A stretch of DNA of 64,000 nt, taken from contig NC_026503.1 in the NCBI RefSeq assembly GCF_000182925.2, forward strand, positions 1,922,001-1,986,000. Reading direction: 5' to 3'. Below the pieces are notes generated by a model that made no database searches, was not told where the DNA came from, and saw nothing but the letters and a program-made list of their open reading frames with translations. This document shows positions 1 to 11,108 of this stretch, one piece after another. Position numbers and translations under genes: made by a program. How positions within the stretch are numbered: position 1 is the first letter of the stretch; each line of letters starts with the position of its first letter. The stretch comes from Neurospora crassa OR74A. Taxonomy: Eukaryota > Ascomycota > Sordariomycetes > Sordariales > Sordariaceae.

Positions 1-709
1 CTTGCGTTTCTCAATCGCCATGCATGATGCAGGCTATGATTTTGGTTAGGTGGCTCTCATATAGCCAATATATAACCACATACAAAGCTGTAGATGAAGA
101 ATAAAATACCAAGCCATATGAAGTTCAAGTACAGGTGGACTGATACTCATTCCCTTTCTAGGCTGTAAAAAAAGTTGATAGGATAATCGACGACTGATAT
201 GACCCGAACGACCGATACCCATTCTCTTCCCCTCGCACGTGTCATCAGCTTCCTCTCAGTGCGCCGGGTCCAGTACCCGTCACCTTGACGAATGAGACTC
301 TTATCGCAAGCGCCGCTTTGCGCCCTATGTAAGGATATGGGGGCGTACTTATGGTTGCTGTATGCCTGAAAAGACTGGACTACTATGTCGCTGGAGGGAC
401 GAAAATAAACATTATCTTATGCACTTCTGCTCGAGTGATTTGAAAGTGTATTGGTACATTGGTGTGAAAATCGATCGTGCGCTATACTTGTTATGGTGCT
501 CTTTGCCAACGTCTCACGTCTACGTCCCATGGAGCTTTGTAACAAAACAACTGTACTTTCCACAATAACATAATAAACACCGCTAGTAATGGGCCCAGAG
601 TGCCCGGCTTATGCCATGTGCGGAGAATAAAGGTCTAGGCAGCGATGTATCAAGTATAAAAGCTTCAAAGCCCCATTCGCTAAAGTGCAAATTGAAAGTA
701 GCAAATCAT
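1..709. other. Intergenic / 3' flank of the Trs33 gene
   Basis: No convincing gene is visible here. Reading frames are short and show no family motif or splice-consistent continuation. The right-hand part must hold the 3' untranslated region of the leftward Trs33-like gene, whose stop codon lies at 710-712. Confidence 0.6.
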
Positions 710-1733
710 TCAGTTTTGCGTCTTGACCGTCTTGATCTGGAACACCGCCGCAGGAAGCTCGCTTGACTCGGCCGTGACGGTCGCCGTAATGCCCATTGCC
801 GCGAGGGCGCCGCGGACCACACCGCAAGGGAACCAAAGGAACTTTTGGTGGGTTTGTTAGCAACATGCGTCATAATCATGAATGTGTCCGACAACGTACC
901 GGTTGCGCTCTGGCTATAGCTTGGCTACTTGTCTCTGCGGACATTCGCGATAGTGGGCGGAAGGAGTTATCTGTTAGGACGTATACACCCTGTGATTGTG
1001 TGTCTTGGTGTTAGCTAGCTCGATGAGATAAAGAACGGGGGAAGGGAAAGGGAGAAACATACCCGATGATTCGTCTTGAGGTTATCCACCTGTTTCCTAA
1101 ACACCAGCGTCCAAAGGTCTTTGCAGAGGAACTTGATGACGTCCAGTGTGTCGTTGAAGCGTGGTCGGTCGCGGGAGAATCTAGTCAGACCGTCAGTTTT
1201 CAATATACTCTTTGCCCGACGGCCAGTTTTCATCGCGCAACACCTCAGGACCATTACCAAACAAAAGAAAAGAAAAGAGCATACCGTTCAACCAACCCCT
1301 GCCCAACCCTATACCCCAATCCTTCCAACCTAGCAAATACAGCATCCCTTTCTTCATCCTCATCCATTTTCTTTGCACTCACACTCCCCGTCACACTCCC
1401 TCCTCCTCCTCCTCCTCCTCCCCCTCCTCCCCCCACTAACCCTGCTCCCAACATACCAGCACCACCAGCACTACCAGCACTTAGTCCCCCTGGACGCGAA
1501 GATAATACACTATTCCTCTGTGGCCCCCCTGGCGCTGGTCCAGTAGCTGTACTTTGCGCATCATCACCAGCCGAAGAGGCCGAAGGTTCTGCGGAAGAAG
1601 AGTCGAGCTGGTTGGTTATCCTGTACGCCATGGGGACTAGCTCGATGAGCAAGAAATCGAGACAGGAGGAGGCGAGGAAGCGGGCGGTTGGGTCCGAGGC
1701 ATTGTAAGGGGGGAGTATTGTGTCGAAGGACAT
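710..1733 (-). CDS. trs33: TRAPP complex subunit Trs33/TRAPPC6
   Basis: This gene encodes a Bet3-superfamily subunit of the TRAPP tethering complexes, which act as a Rab exchange factor at the ER-Golgi and Golgi. I join four exons, 1733-1285, 1180-1063, 989-900 and 841-710, into a 262-residue protein. The joins keep frame and use GTATGC, GTATGT and GTACGT donors; the last intron has a CTAAC branch site. The family signature is clear: an N-terminal helix ending SCLDFLLIELVPMAYRI, then LGYRVGQGLVER, then VIKFLCKDLWTLVFRKQVDN and LKTNHRGVYVLTDNSF, and the C-terminal WFPCGVVRGALAAMGI. These match human TRAPPC6 almost block for block. The protein is about 100 residues longer than usual because of a Ser/Gly-rich insertion at about residues 42-122, including 12 consecutive glycines, between the first helix and the core. 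The start ATG at 1733 is the only one before the conserved helix. Confidence 0.93.
1399..1434. repeat. (TCC)n/(GGA)n microsatellite inside the Trs33 coding exon
   Basis: An imperfect TCC triplet tract on the plus strand encodes the 12-glycine run of the TRAPP subunit on the minus strand. It lies wholly inside exon 1, so changes in unit number would alter linker length without shifting frame. Confidence 0.85.
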
Positions 1734-3191
1734 TTCGAATGGCTTGGCTTGGGTCGGGTTGGTTTTGGTTGGTTGGTTGGTCTCGGTTTTGGTAGTCTGG
1801 TGCTTAAAAAATACGTCGCTAGCTAGGTGGTTGTTGGAAGTTGAGTTGAGTAGATGGGGGTTTGACCAGCGGATCTAATGTCTCTCGGTACTGTGGTTTG
1901 CGAGGAAGAAACGTAAAGCAAGGTAGTATGAGTCGTAGCTGTTGTGCGCTTGCGGGTAGGAGCTAGCTGATGCCGACCGGAGAGCAGTTGCGTTGCTGGA
2001 TGATTGTCTCGGTGCCCTGGTGTAGCAGAGGGAGTTCGGCGGTTCGTTTGAGTCGCGCAAGTGTGAACAAGTGGCCGGTCCACTGAGTTTAGTTGTCGGA
2101 ACTTTGCGCAGCCTCAATCGAAAGGTTCGCGACTGGCGTGCGTTGACTTCGATCTCGTCTTTTTCGGTCCGCCGGATTATCGGAAGATCGCGGTGACGCA
2201 GGTAGCTCGGAGCTCGTACGTGGGGTTCGGGTGCTTGCTGGGGCTATTGCCGTTTGCCAAGGGCCAAATCGAGTGATTCGCGATGCTTGGGGTATGGACT
2301 ATACACAGAAAGGCTATGGAGTAATGATCGTCTTGGTCCGGAGTTTTGAGGCGAGTCAAGTAGAGATACGTTTGTTGTGTTGTAAGGGGAGGGTGGAGGA
2401 CTGTTGTTGCGGTTCGAAAGGTGCCTGCCGTCTGAATGATTGGTGTGTACTGTAATGGCAGCTGTTTGGGATGGAGATGGGTGGTGTTAATATCCACCTG
2501 GCAAGCGCGGCCACGAGCGTCCACTGCACCCAAGCTCAAGCCAAGCACTAAGCTATACGCTAAAGTCACACAGATGGGAACGTCAACTGCAAGTAACGCG
2601 GTAGAGGTAACTTTCAAATCCGGTAGACTTCAGAACTTCACGTAGACGTTACGTATCATTGGCGGGTACATCATTTTGTAATCGATTTCATGTACAAAAT
2701 TGCTCCCAGACAACATGCCGGTCAGGTCGTATCACTTTAATGGGTATCGGATTTGCATCTTAGTACTGATCCCTCATTCATTCCGTCATTTCTCACTGTA
2801 CCACAACCCTGAAACTTCTCCCATAAAACCTTTTCCCCCATCTGAGTGCGCCCAACGCCAAAGACTGATATAAATACCTCTGTCGATCCACCGTGTTTGA
2901 AATGCAAAAAAAAAAAAAAGTGAAAACCAAGCTGGTCTGGTAGAAAAGGATACCTAGTAGACATGGCGTTCAGTTAGGGCCGATGAAGGGAACAATCCGG
3001 CCTCCTGTTGCCCAAGCGAGTCTCCGAAGCCAATATTGAGCATCCTATACTTCCCCAAAGTCGGGCTGGTGGGAATAATCCGCCTGATAATTCGTCCATT
3101 GCGCCTGCCTGTTACGGCGACGGGGAGCACGGCGACCCCTTTGCATTGAAGCGTGCCTGTGATGCACATCTGCAGCATCCTATACTTCCCC
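1734..3191. other. Intergenic region between Trs33 promoter and SUMO ligase 3' end
   Basis: The left part should be the promoter and leader of the leftward TRAPP gene. The right part should be the 3' untranslated region of the leftward SUMO ligase. A minus-strand frame at 2177-2617 has no recognisable motif and I do not call it. An A-run lies at 2906-2919. Confidence 0.55.
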
Positions 3192-5071
3192 CTAAGAGTT
3201 GGATCCATAGTACGCGTTCATCCCGTAGTTAGCCCGCTTCACAGGCCTGGGTGGCTCGTCGTCATCTGACAGCGTCAAATCAATAACTTCCGGGGCTGAA
3301 CGTTTATTGTTATTGTTCGATGACCTTGCCAGTGAAGGCGTGCCCCCTGTGCTTCCATTCATCGGCGTGCCGATCAGTGTAGTTGACGCGCCGGTAGTAG
3401 AACGACCGGGCGTCGAGAAGTCGTGGTTTGCTGCCGAGAGGACTTCCGAAACATACAGGTCATCGTCATCGACAAAGCTTGCCTCGGCAGAGTCGGGTAC
3501 CGTCACTTTTTCCGCACCTGGTTCTATCCACTTGCCGGTAGGTTCAATCGTGACCTGCTCTACAGATTTGGGAGTCGCTTCGAGAATGCCCTGGGCGTAC
3601 CTAGAATGCGTGTCAGCCAGTACAGCGGAGACAGTATTGAACACAAGGCCATTGTGACTTACTCATCAATCGCCAATTGGTCGAACGGAACAGATTTGCT
3701 GCAGATGGGACATAACCACTGTGGCCCTTGCTCCTGGAGTTGGAGGTATGAAGTGGCATCAAAACACTGGATGTGACCGCAATTCAGGCCTCGGCAGGGC
3801 TTACTTAACCTCATGTACGACAGTGGGCACTTCAGACTGAGGACTTGTGATGTAGCAACGACGTCAGGGTCGTTAGCCTTGTTTGCGATCTCGGTAACCA
3901 CCGATTCGGCGCGGATCTTCTTGGTGATTCTTGACACCAGTTCCTCGATAGTCGGGGTTTTGCACAGGTATACTACTAGGTAGAAAGACTATCAACCCAA
4001 CTGGTTAGCACGTGCGGCTCTCTGCGGGTTCCCATACCCAGTTTCCTCTTACACCTACCTCTCTGGTGAGGGCATACGTAAAATCAATGTTGTTTTGATA
4101 TGTGTTTGGTCGTAGACGCAGCGAGTCCGTGATGTCAACCGGTCTAGTAGACCCAGGTTTGTTCTTCAGGCCTCGCAGGTTTGCCTTGACCTCGCCGCCA
4201 TTCACCTTGAGCTCTGACTGGTAGGGAAAGGCGATGTCTTGGACGCCATTCTTCCCGGCAGCGCAGTACATCATGATCCTCAGTGAAGGGTCGTTTCCGA
4301 CATTACTGAGCTGGGGATGATCCGCCACCCTGAGCTTGATGGAGACGGTTTGCCTATGCTGCTGCATTGCTGTTGTCGAGACTCAGCGGTTGTGTCCAGT
4401 GGCGGAACGATACTGGCTTACCTAACATACGTTCGCAATCCTTGACCTCCCCAATTCGATATTGTATTTCGTAGAAAACGCTCGGCTTGAACTGGAAATC
4501 GTGACGTTGTTGGTTATACCAGTCCAGTGGTCTGCTGACGCCCTTAGGCGCGTTGTAGGAGCCGTTAGCTACGCCGTAGGAAGCCATGGCGTAGCTGTTG
4601 GAACTGTTTCCGTGATTTTGAACGGGTGGGTAGATTGCGGTTTGGGGTATCTGCGGTGGCGGCTGGGGTTTGGGTTGCTGTAGCAGACCCGTGCTAGCCA
4701 CAAAGCTATGAAACCAGGGTACGGTTGTCTCGAAACTGTTGTAAAATGTGTTGAAAGTGATGCCGTCGCCGCGCGCTACGCATTGCTGGATAGCTGATTG
4801 GGGGGGGGGGTGAAGCCCCTTTGTGTTAGCCTGCATTCCCATGGTTTTTTTTTCGCATGTATGACGGATGGTGGAGGTAAGGAGGTGGTGGCCGACTGAA
4901 GGCTCACTCACCATCGACAAGGCGTTTCACCAAATCAGGCTTGTTTCCCGTCTTGGGCAAGCCATTGACGGCGCAAAGGGACTGCAGCTGCGTCTTGTTG
5001 ACCCCGGCGTTCTTTGCGATCGCCTTGAGGGCCTCAACCTTGTCTTTGGGAGGAGGGCCGGCACGATCCAT
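3192..5071 (-). CDS. pli1: PIAS/Siz-family SUMO E3 ligase (Pli1-like)
   Basis: This is a SUMO E3 ligase of the Siz/PIAS type, expected to act in the nucleus on chromatin and repair substrates. Five exons, 5071-4912, 4793-4422, 4369-4059, 3988-3663 and 3600-3192, join in frame to 525 residues. A SAP DNA-binding helix pair lies at about residues 18-53 (AGVNKTQLQSLCAVNGLPK). A PINIT domain follows at about 115-280. The SP-RING lies at about 333-380 with Cys335, Cys346, Cys351, His353, Cys356, Cys374 and Cys377 visible. A SUMO-interacting motif, VIDLTLSDDDE, lies near residue 495. I chose the ATG at 5071 because the frame upstream to 5137 begins only with GTG or TTG codons; an upstream non-contiguous exon cannot be excluded. 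The acceptor of intron 1 follows a run of 11 cytosines on the sense strand. Confidence 0.92.
4800..4810. repeat. G11 homopolymer (C11 on the sense strand) at a splice acceptor
   Basis: Eleven consecutive G on the plus strand are a pyrimidine tract just upstream of the intron-1 acceptor of the SUMO ligase gene. Homopolymers of this kind slip easily in replication and in sequencing. Confidence 0.8.
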
Positions 5072-6238
5072 TTCTCTGTGCCCCTCAACGACCGGTACGG
5101 TATTGACGATTCCAACCGAGCCTCTGCTTGCCAACACTAGGCTTGTTAACTAACTGAAGATGCAATCCTATAAGAGCGTGGTGTGGTGCCCGGTCGTATC
5201 GTAGGGTTGCCTGGTCGCGACCGGCCGCGGATGCCCCGCAGTTGGCCGTCAAGGTATTGAAAGGTGGAAGTGTGGGCGTGCACTACGGACGGCGCGATGT
5301 GAGGAAGGAGTGATGGAAGGCTGAGCCGAGAGTGAGCCGATGGCACGGGAGTGTACCCCGACGCGCTCAAGGTGCTTAGGGGTAGTAGCGGACACCTAGG
5401 ACGACGAAACGTCGAGGCTGGTTATCGCGGTGCAGAGCTGCGGCTGCTGGAGGTGCCGGCGTCACCGTGATGTACGGCGCGCGATGTTGGATTTAGATTT
5501 TAGGTAGACTCGCAGCTGAGCGAGATTAAGCCGCCCGCACGTTATCCGTCCGTCACACAGAGCCGGCTGTCGCTGTCTGCGGCCTTGCGCACTGGCACTT
5601 ATGGCAGATGCGTGAATGGATGACTTCAGTTGAAGTTGAACGGTACCGCGATGCCCCGTAGTGATTTGCTACTCTGAGCGGTAAACCCAATTCAAAAAAA
5701 AACAGTGAAGCCCGTGTATGCGCCAAATGATCGTCACTCCGTTTGTAAAAGAATCCAGTCGCTGTCGCTCTCGCAGCCCTCAAGCCGGTTGCTCCAAAGT
5801 CCAAAGACGTCGTCGATGTGAACAGGCGGGAGGAGGCGGCAGAAAGTGTTCCAAGCAGGAACGTGTGGATCGCTAGCAGTTATTTATCTAGCGGGAAAGG
5901 TGGGTCTGTTAGTGGCAAGCAGCGGCAGGTACCGTCGAGCTCATTGGAAGAGCGTGGTCGCTAAGTACCCAGCACCTGACTAAGTGTGGTAAGCCGGCGG
6001 ATGGAAAGGTTCCGACTACTTCAGGGCTACCCTCGAATTTAGCGGAGAACCCAGGTTGCCTGTACTGCTCCAGTGGAATTTTTCAACTCCGCCAACAACG
6101 ACATATCGATACCTATCTTTTGTCATCACTCTTTCCATACCGCATACCTAGCTAAACCTTTGGTGAATATCAACACTCATCCATCCGCTTCATTTCATAA
6201 AACACCACACCACCTAACCCTTTCCCCAAACCGCAAAA
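5072..6238. promoter_or_regulatory. Divergent intergenic region, SUMO ligase / DUF2423-like gene
   Basis: This 1.17 kb holds the promoters and leaders of two divergent genes. No open frame here has protein-like content. The stretch just before 6238 is pyrimidine- and CA-rich, as in a fungal 5' leader. Confidence 0.5.
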
Positions 6239-6630
6239 ATGGCCAAGAGCAAGAGAGCGTCCGTTATCAAGAACAACAACCAGAAACTGAAGAAGAATGT
6301 TTTTGGACCTGTTGAGGCCGCTCGCTTGGAGAGAATCTCTGCCAAGCTCCTCGAGCTTGCTGCTCAGCCCAAGCCCATCAAGGAGGTGGAGATGGAGACC
6401 GTGAACGAGGATGAGGTCAAGGAGGCCACCAAGGATGACTGTAAGTGTAGCTGGAAAACCAAGGTGCAAACGAGGGGCCATGTGCTGACCAAATCGCAGC
6501 TGCTATGGAGGTTGATTCCGCCAAGCCTGTAAAGGTTGGCAGCAAGAAGATTGAGAAGAAGAGGCGGGTCAAGAAGTCCAAGATTGTCTTCCCCAAGTAT
6601 GGCGAGAAGTTCAGCAAGAAGAGGAAATGA
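6239..6630 (+). CDS. Small basic DUF2423 (UPF0642)-like protein
   Basis: Two exons, 6239-6440 and 6500-6630, encode 110 residues. The donor is GTAAGT and the acceptor follows AAATCGCAG; the join gives TKDDSAMEVD. The protein starts MAKSKRASVIKNNNQKLKK, continues with a helix RLERISAKLLELAAQ, and ends in a lysine/arginine cluster (KKIEKKRRVKKSK, KFSKKRK). This layout matches the small fungal DUF2423 family, represented by yeast YBL028C, which is thought to be nucleolar. I rely on the MAKS start, the size and the basic ends, so the family call is moderate. A nucleolar or nuclear location is inferred from the basic clusters. It lies head-to-head with the SUMO ligase and in tandem with the Gpi7 gene downstream. 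Confidence 0.72.
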
Positions 6631-7471
6631 GCGACAAGCGGCCACGATTTGAGCAGCTGAGTTTCGACACACGACCAAAAGTATCACCGGTGTGGCCAGG
6701 GCTATAGAGCGGCTGTACTACCAAAGGACAACTACAACAACTCTCTCATGCTCCAGGCATGTCCTAGCGGTTGTTCATTCTCACGACGGCGACAAGATAG
6801 TGCCGGGCGTTTAGGGCTAGGATGGAAGGAGACGGTACGGATGACGACCTTTTGTGGCAGGCCTCGTTTTTCTGGTCTGTCTGGGGCTTCACCGGTGCTT
6901 TGCACAGACGGGATTGATCGAGTTGTCAATCTTCCGCGTTGCCGACGCCGACGCTGTTGCGAAAAAGCATGAACTTCAGAAGTCATATGGGATGGAAAAG
7001 CAGCAAAACGGACTAGTGGGGTGGGATTATCTACACTTGGCGCATTTGGTTTTGGTTCTTTAATGGATTTATTTTTCTAGGCTGGCATGCTATTCTAGGG
7101 GTCTCTCACTTTTACTGCGTTAACGCTGTGCTCTAAGTGGGTCCAGTGCCAATCCTACCTGTACGACGGGAAAGGCCTGGGCTTCTGTGGGAACGGACTT
7201 GAAATGGAAGGAACTGAGGTGGAAGCCACCTAACTTTGGGCTGAACCTCACTGGCCCCCTTTCTTCCACTGTTATCTGCCTTAACAACCTCACTTGTACC
7301 TCACAACATCAACACTACCTAATCTATCCTGAACGCATATCTCATTTCCTCCCAGAGTATTTTATTCCGTTCACGACACAGAAATGGCCCACGAGTGCAG
7401 CTTCTTGGTTTACTGATGAACAGCACGCCCCCCCCCCGATAAGACACGTATATAAATTTGGCGAGTTCGAG
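6631..7471. other. Intergenic region before gpi7
   Basis: This holds the 3' flank of the DUF2423-like gene and the promoter and leader of the Gpi7 gene. The frame that contains the Gpi7 start is open upstream to 7187, but only through a TTG codon; the first ATG that starts the conserved protein is 7472. No other gene is seen. Confidence 0.55.
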
Positions 7472-10400
7472 ATGAGTTTCCGGCGCAATGGAAACTTGAG
7501 CTCCACGTTGCTTCTCATAGCAGCCAATGTGCTGATCCCAGTCGCCATTGTCATATTCGCAACGGGCTTCTTCCCATATAAGCCTCTTCTACCGGGTCTG
7601 GCTCAGTATGAGCCATTGGATGGCTATGGCGAGCCCCCGGAAGCTCCGTTTGACAAGCTGGTCTTCATGGTCGTCGACGCCCTGCGAAGGTAAAATTATG
7701 TCACTATCGCCAATACCACTCACTCTTCGACCAGTAGCCATGTTAATCCGGTCTTTACATGTAGTGATTTTGTATACACTACCAACAGTGGCTTCAAGTT
7801 CACTCAATCGTAAGCTTTTCCATATAATGTGCCCTTCTTCGGCTTCAGTCCACCTCTGATGTTGACATCTCATATAGCTTGATTCGCCATGGTGCTGCAA
7901 TTCCCTTCACAGCCCATGCCACGTCTCCCACAGTCACCATGCCTAGACTGAAGGCCATCACTACTGGTTCTGTGCCTTCATTCCTCGATGTCGTTCTCAA
8001 CATTGACGAAGGCGATGAGTCTTCAAGCCTCGCGTCGCAAGACACCTGGTTGGCCCAGATGAAGGCAAAGGACACAGGAAAACTTGTAATGTACGGGGAT
8101 GATACTTGGTTGAAGCTCTTTCCGGGTACATTTGATCGTGCTGATGGTACCACGAGCTTCTTTGTCGCGGTAAATTCTTACGCTCAGTATGGCAGGCGTC
8201 CGCATTGTGCTAACGTGAGTAGGACTTCACCGAGGTTGATCACAATGTCACTCGAAACATTCCTGGAGAGCTCCGAAACGACGATTGGAATACCATGATT
8301 CTTCACTATCTTGGACTTGATCACATTGGACATAAGGGAGGACCGAGAAGGTAAAGTCGCTTCTTCTTCCCGAATAGGCGCATTGCTAACTGGCCATATA
8401 GCCCTCATATGGTCCCGAAGCAACGGGAAATGGATGGTATTGTCAGCCAGATATACAAGGCCATAGAAACCCAAGACCACCTCAAGTCAACCCTTTTTGT
8501 TCTCTGTGGAGATCATGGAATGAATGATGCCGGCAATCACGGCGCCTCGTCGCCTGGCGAAACTTCACCGGCCCTTCTGTTCATCTCCCCCAAGCTCAAG
8601 GGCCTTCAGAAAAACCAAGACTCTCCGTTACCAGATGCCGAAGACTTTCAATTCTACTCGACCGTTGAACAGTCTGATCTGGCACCCACTCTGGCTGCTC
8701 TTCTAGGATTTCCTATTCCCAAGAACAACCTGGGTGTCCTGATCGCCGACTTTTTGTCAATCTGGCCGAAGAGTAAGTTGTGAAGTTATCAAACTTTCTG
8801 GTTATTCCATATTCTAATAGGATCACAGAAGCCGACCAGGCCTATCTGCTGCATGAAAATGCGCGCCAGATACAAACCGTCATCTCGGCTGCATCGGGTA
8901 CCAAAACTTTCGACGGTGCTTTACCCGCAGAATCCTGTGCCAGCCCGACGTCCGACTATGAACAATTGGCCTGTGAATGGCAAGGTCCCTCAAACAATCT
9001 CATGTCTGCGAGAGTTGGTGACGATATGGACTCCCAGTGGGCATTGCCTGTTGTCACGGTAATGCCCAACTTACCTATACAACACTCTGATCCGCCTCCG
9101 ATCCAGCTAACCATCTTCCAGTGGCTTCGCAAGGCTCAAGAGCTCATGAGCGGCATGGCGAGCAACTACGACATGTCCCGACTCATTCTAGGCCAAATCA
9201 CCGCCCTCCTCGCCGTAATCTTTAGCCTCAGCGCCGCAATCAAAACCGTTTCCCCGACCCGTTCTCTCACCCCCTTACTGGTGATTTCCATAGCCTACAG
9301 CATTATGATGTTTGCCAGCAGCTATGTCGAAGAAGAGCAGCACTTTTGGTACCTAGCAACGAGCACCTGGTTTGGCTACCTCACTCTCCGCGGATTCAAG
9401 CGGTACGTCTTCCCCTTTTCTCTTTTTCTCCTTCATCATTTCACACCCAACCTTAACTAACAACCCTCACCGCCCTCCAGCGCCAACACCACCTTTCCCG
9501 CCCACCTCCTCCTCACCGCCTTCCCCGTGCTCGCCTCCCTCCGCCTCCTTCGCGCCTGGAACCAAACCGGCCAAAAACACGCTGGCACGCCGGACATCGT
9601 CAAACTCTTTATCGAACCCCACCCCCACTTTCTGTGGTTGCTCGTCGGCCTCACCTACTTCTGGACCCACCGGCAGCTCGTCTACTCCTTTCACGGCCGC
9701 ATCCCGGTACCCATCAACTACCCTGTCATGACGGGGCTAGTTTTGGCCGCGTTCACTTTCAAGGCAGCCTTCACGCTCGAGGACGCTCCCGAGTTGGTGG
9801 TGGAATTCGTGAAGAGTAGTTTGCTTGATTTCACGAGGGGCGCGAGCTTGATTGCCCGCGCCCGTGCGGTCTTTGTCGGTCTAGGACTGGTGGCAATGGC
9901 GGCAATGGGGTTTATCCTTTGGGAGATGAGGGGGGCCGGGGGGAACCGTAAACGGTCACGCCGCAAAAAGGGGCCGGCCGAGGCAATCACAACTCTTCAA
10001 CACCTTTACACCATCCTCGCCCTCACACAAAGCCGGACGGCCAATATCCCCGTCTTTCTCATCTTCAACCTGCTTTACTGGTTTCTGTCCAGCGAGATCG
10101 ATGCCCCGGACGGCACAGGGCTGTCGACTGTTGAACTGGGAATTTCTTCACTCCTACTGCAGTATGCCTCCTTTTTCGCTATGGGCGGTAGCAACGCGAT
10201 TTCCTCCGTGGACCTATCTAACGCCTACAACGGGGTGAGCAATTTCAACGTTGTCCTAGTTGGCATCTTGACGTACGTGGGGAACTGGGCGGGACCGGTG
10301 TGGTGGGCTTTTGGGACGGTGGTGCTTTTGGGGGAGATTTGGCGGAGAGATCAGAGACAGAAAAGGTTGGGTAGCGGTAACAATGGGAAAAGAGGGAGCG

Positions 10401-10666
10401 ACGAAAAGGAGGAAGAAGCGGAAGCGAAACAGATGCTTGAAGGGGGGCAAATCAGTCCGTTCAAGACCTATGTTGCCGTGACGACGCTGTTTACCGCGTT
10501 TAGTGTCGCGGCGGTTATGGCGGCTTGTACGATCCTCAGGACGCACTTGTTCGTGTGGACGGTATTTTCCCCAAAGTACTTGTACTGCGTGGCTTGGAGC
10601 TTGGTGCAGCATTTGGTAATTAATGTTGGGCTGAGTGGGTTGTTGTTCTGGCTTGGGTCATTTTAG
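7472..10666 (+). CDS. gpi7: GPI ethanolamine phosphate transferase 2 (Gpi7/Las21)
   Basis: This ER membrane enzyme adds ethanolamine phosphate to the second mannose of the GPI precursor. Eight exons join in frame to 916 residues: 7472-7689, 7765-7809, 7878-8169, 8223-8350, 8402-8772, 8829-9058, 9122-9402 and 9481-10666. An N-terminal signal anchor (about residues 11-33) is followed by a lumenal alkaline-phosphatase-fold domain. Metal and nucleophile positions are visible: VVDALRSDF (Asp69), SPTVTMPR (Thr108), HYLGLDHIGH (Asp218, His222) and LCGDHGMND (Asp265, His266). The second half is a multi-span membrane region. The last exon has a charged cytosolic loop rich in Lys/Glu. Length, order of motifs and exon phases fit the family well. 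All donors are GT, including GTAAAA and GTAATG variants. Confidence 0.94.
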
Positions 10667-11108
10667 GTAAAATATGAGGTGGTACAATCTTGTCCAAGAG
10701 GACGAGCCCAAGGAAGGGCCGGGTGGTTTGATAGGATGTGTGGATCATTGTGTGTTGGTTGCTTGTAGTAGATATAAAGGTTAGATTAGAACGAGTAGAT
10801 AAATTCTCGAAATCGTTCCTCAGCATCACTTGGATGAGGAGATGCTAAAGTTGAAATGCATGGAAGCAAACAAAGAAAGCCTTTTGACATTTCATTCAAT
10901 GGTATCCTGCAATGTTCAAGGACAAAATAAACCAAGGCAATACGTCTTAGCCCAAGAAGCTCAGGCCTCGACAGCAAGCAAACGACATGAACCAAAGCCA
11001 GAAACACAGAGCCTCCATATATTACGTAGTGTCCCATCCAAACCCAATCAAGTCAGTTCATATGTAGTTCAACAATCCAGAATCTCCGTCTTCAATCCGT
11101 ACGCAACC
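10667..11108. other. Convergent 3' region, gpi7 / condensin subunit
   Basis: These 442 bases separate two genes that point at each other, so they hold both 3' untranslated regions. No coding signal is seen. Confidence 0.6.

Noticed and set aside
1066-1707. Plus-strand frame of 213 codons with a long proline run
   Set aside because: It is the antisense shadow of the TRAPP subunit exons; the proline run mirrors the glycine microsatellite.
2177-2617. Minus-strand frame of 146 codons with a hydrophobic start, a possible secreted peptide
   Set aside because: The hydrophobic stretch is short, the rest looks random, and no family or splice support is seen.
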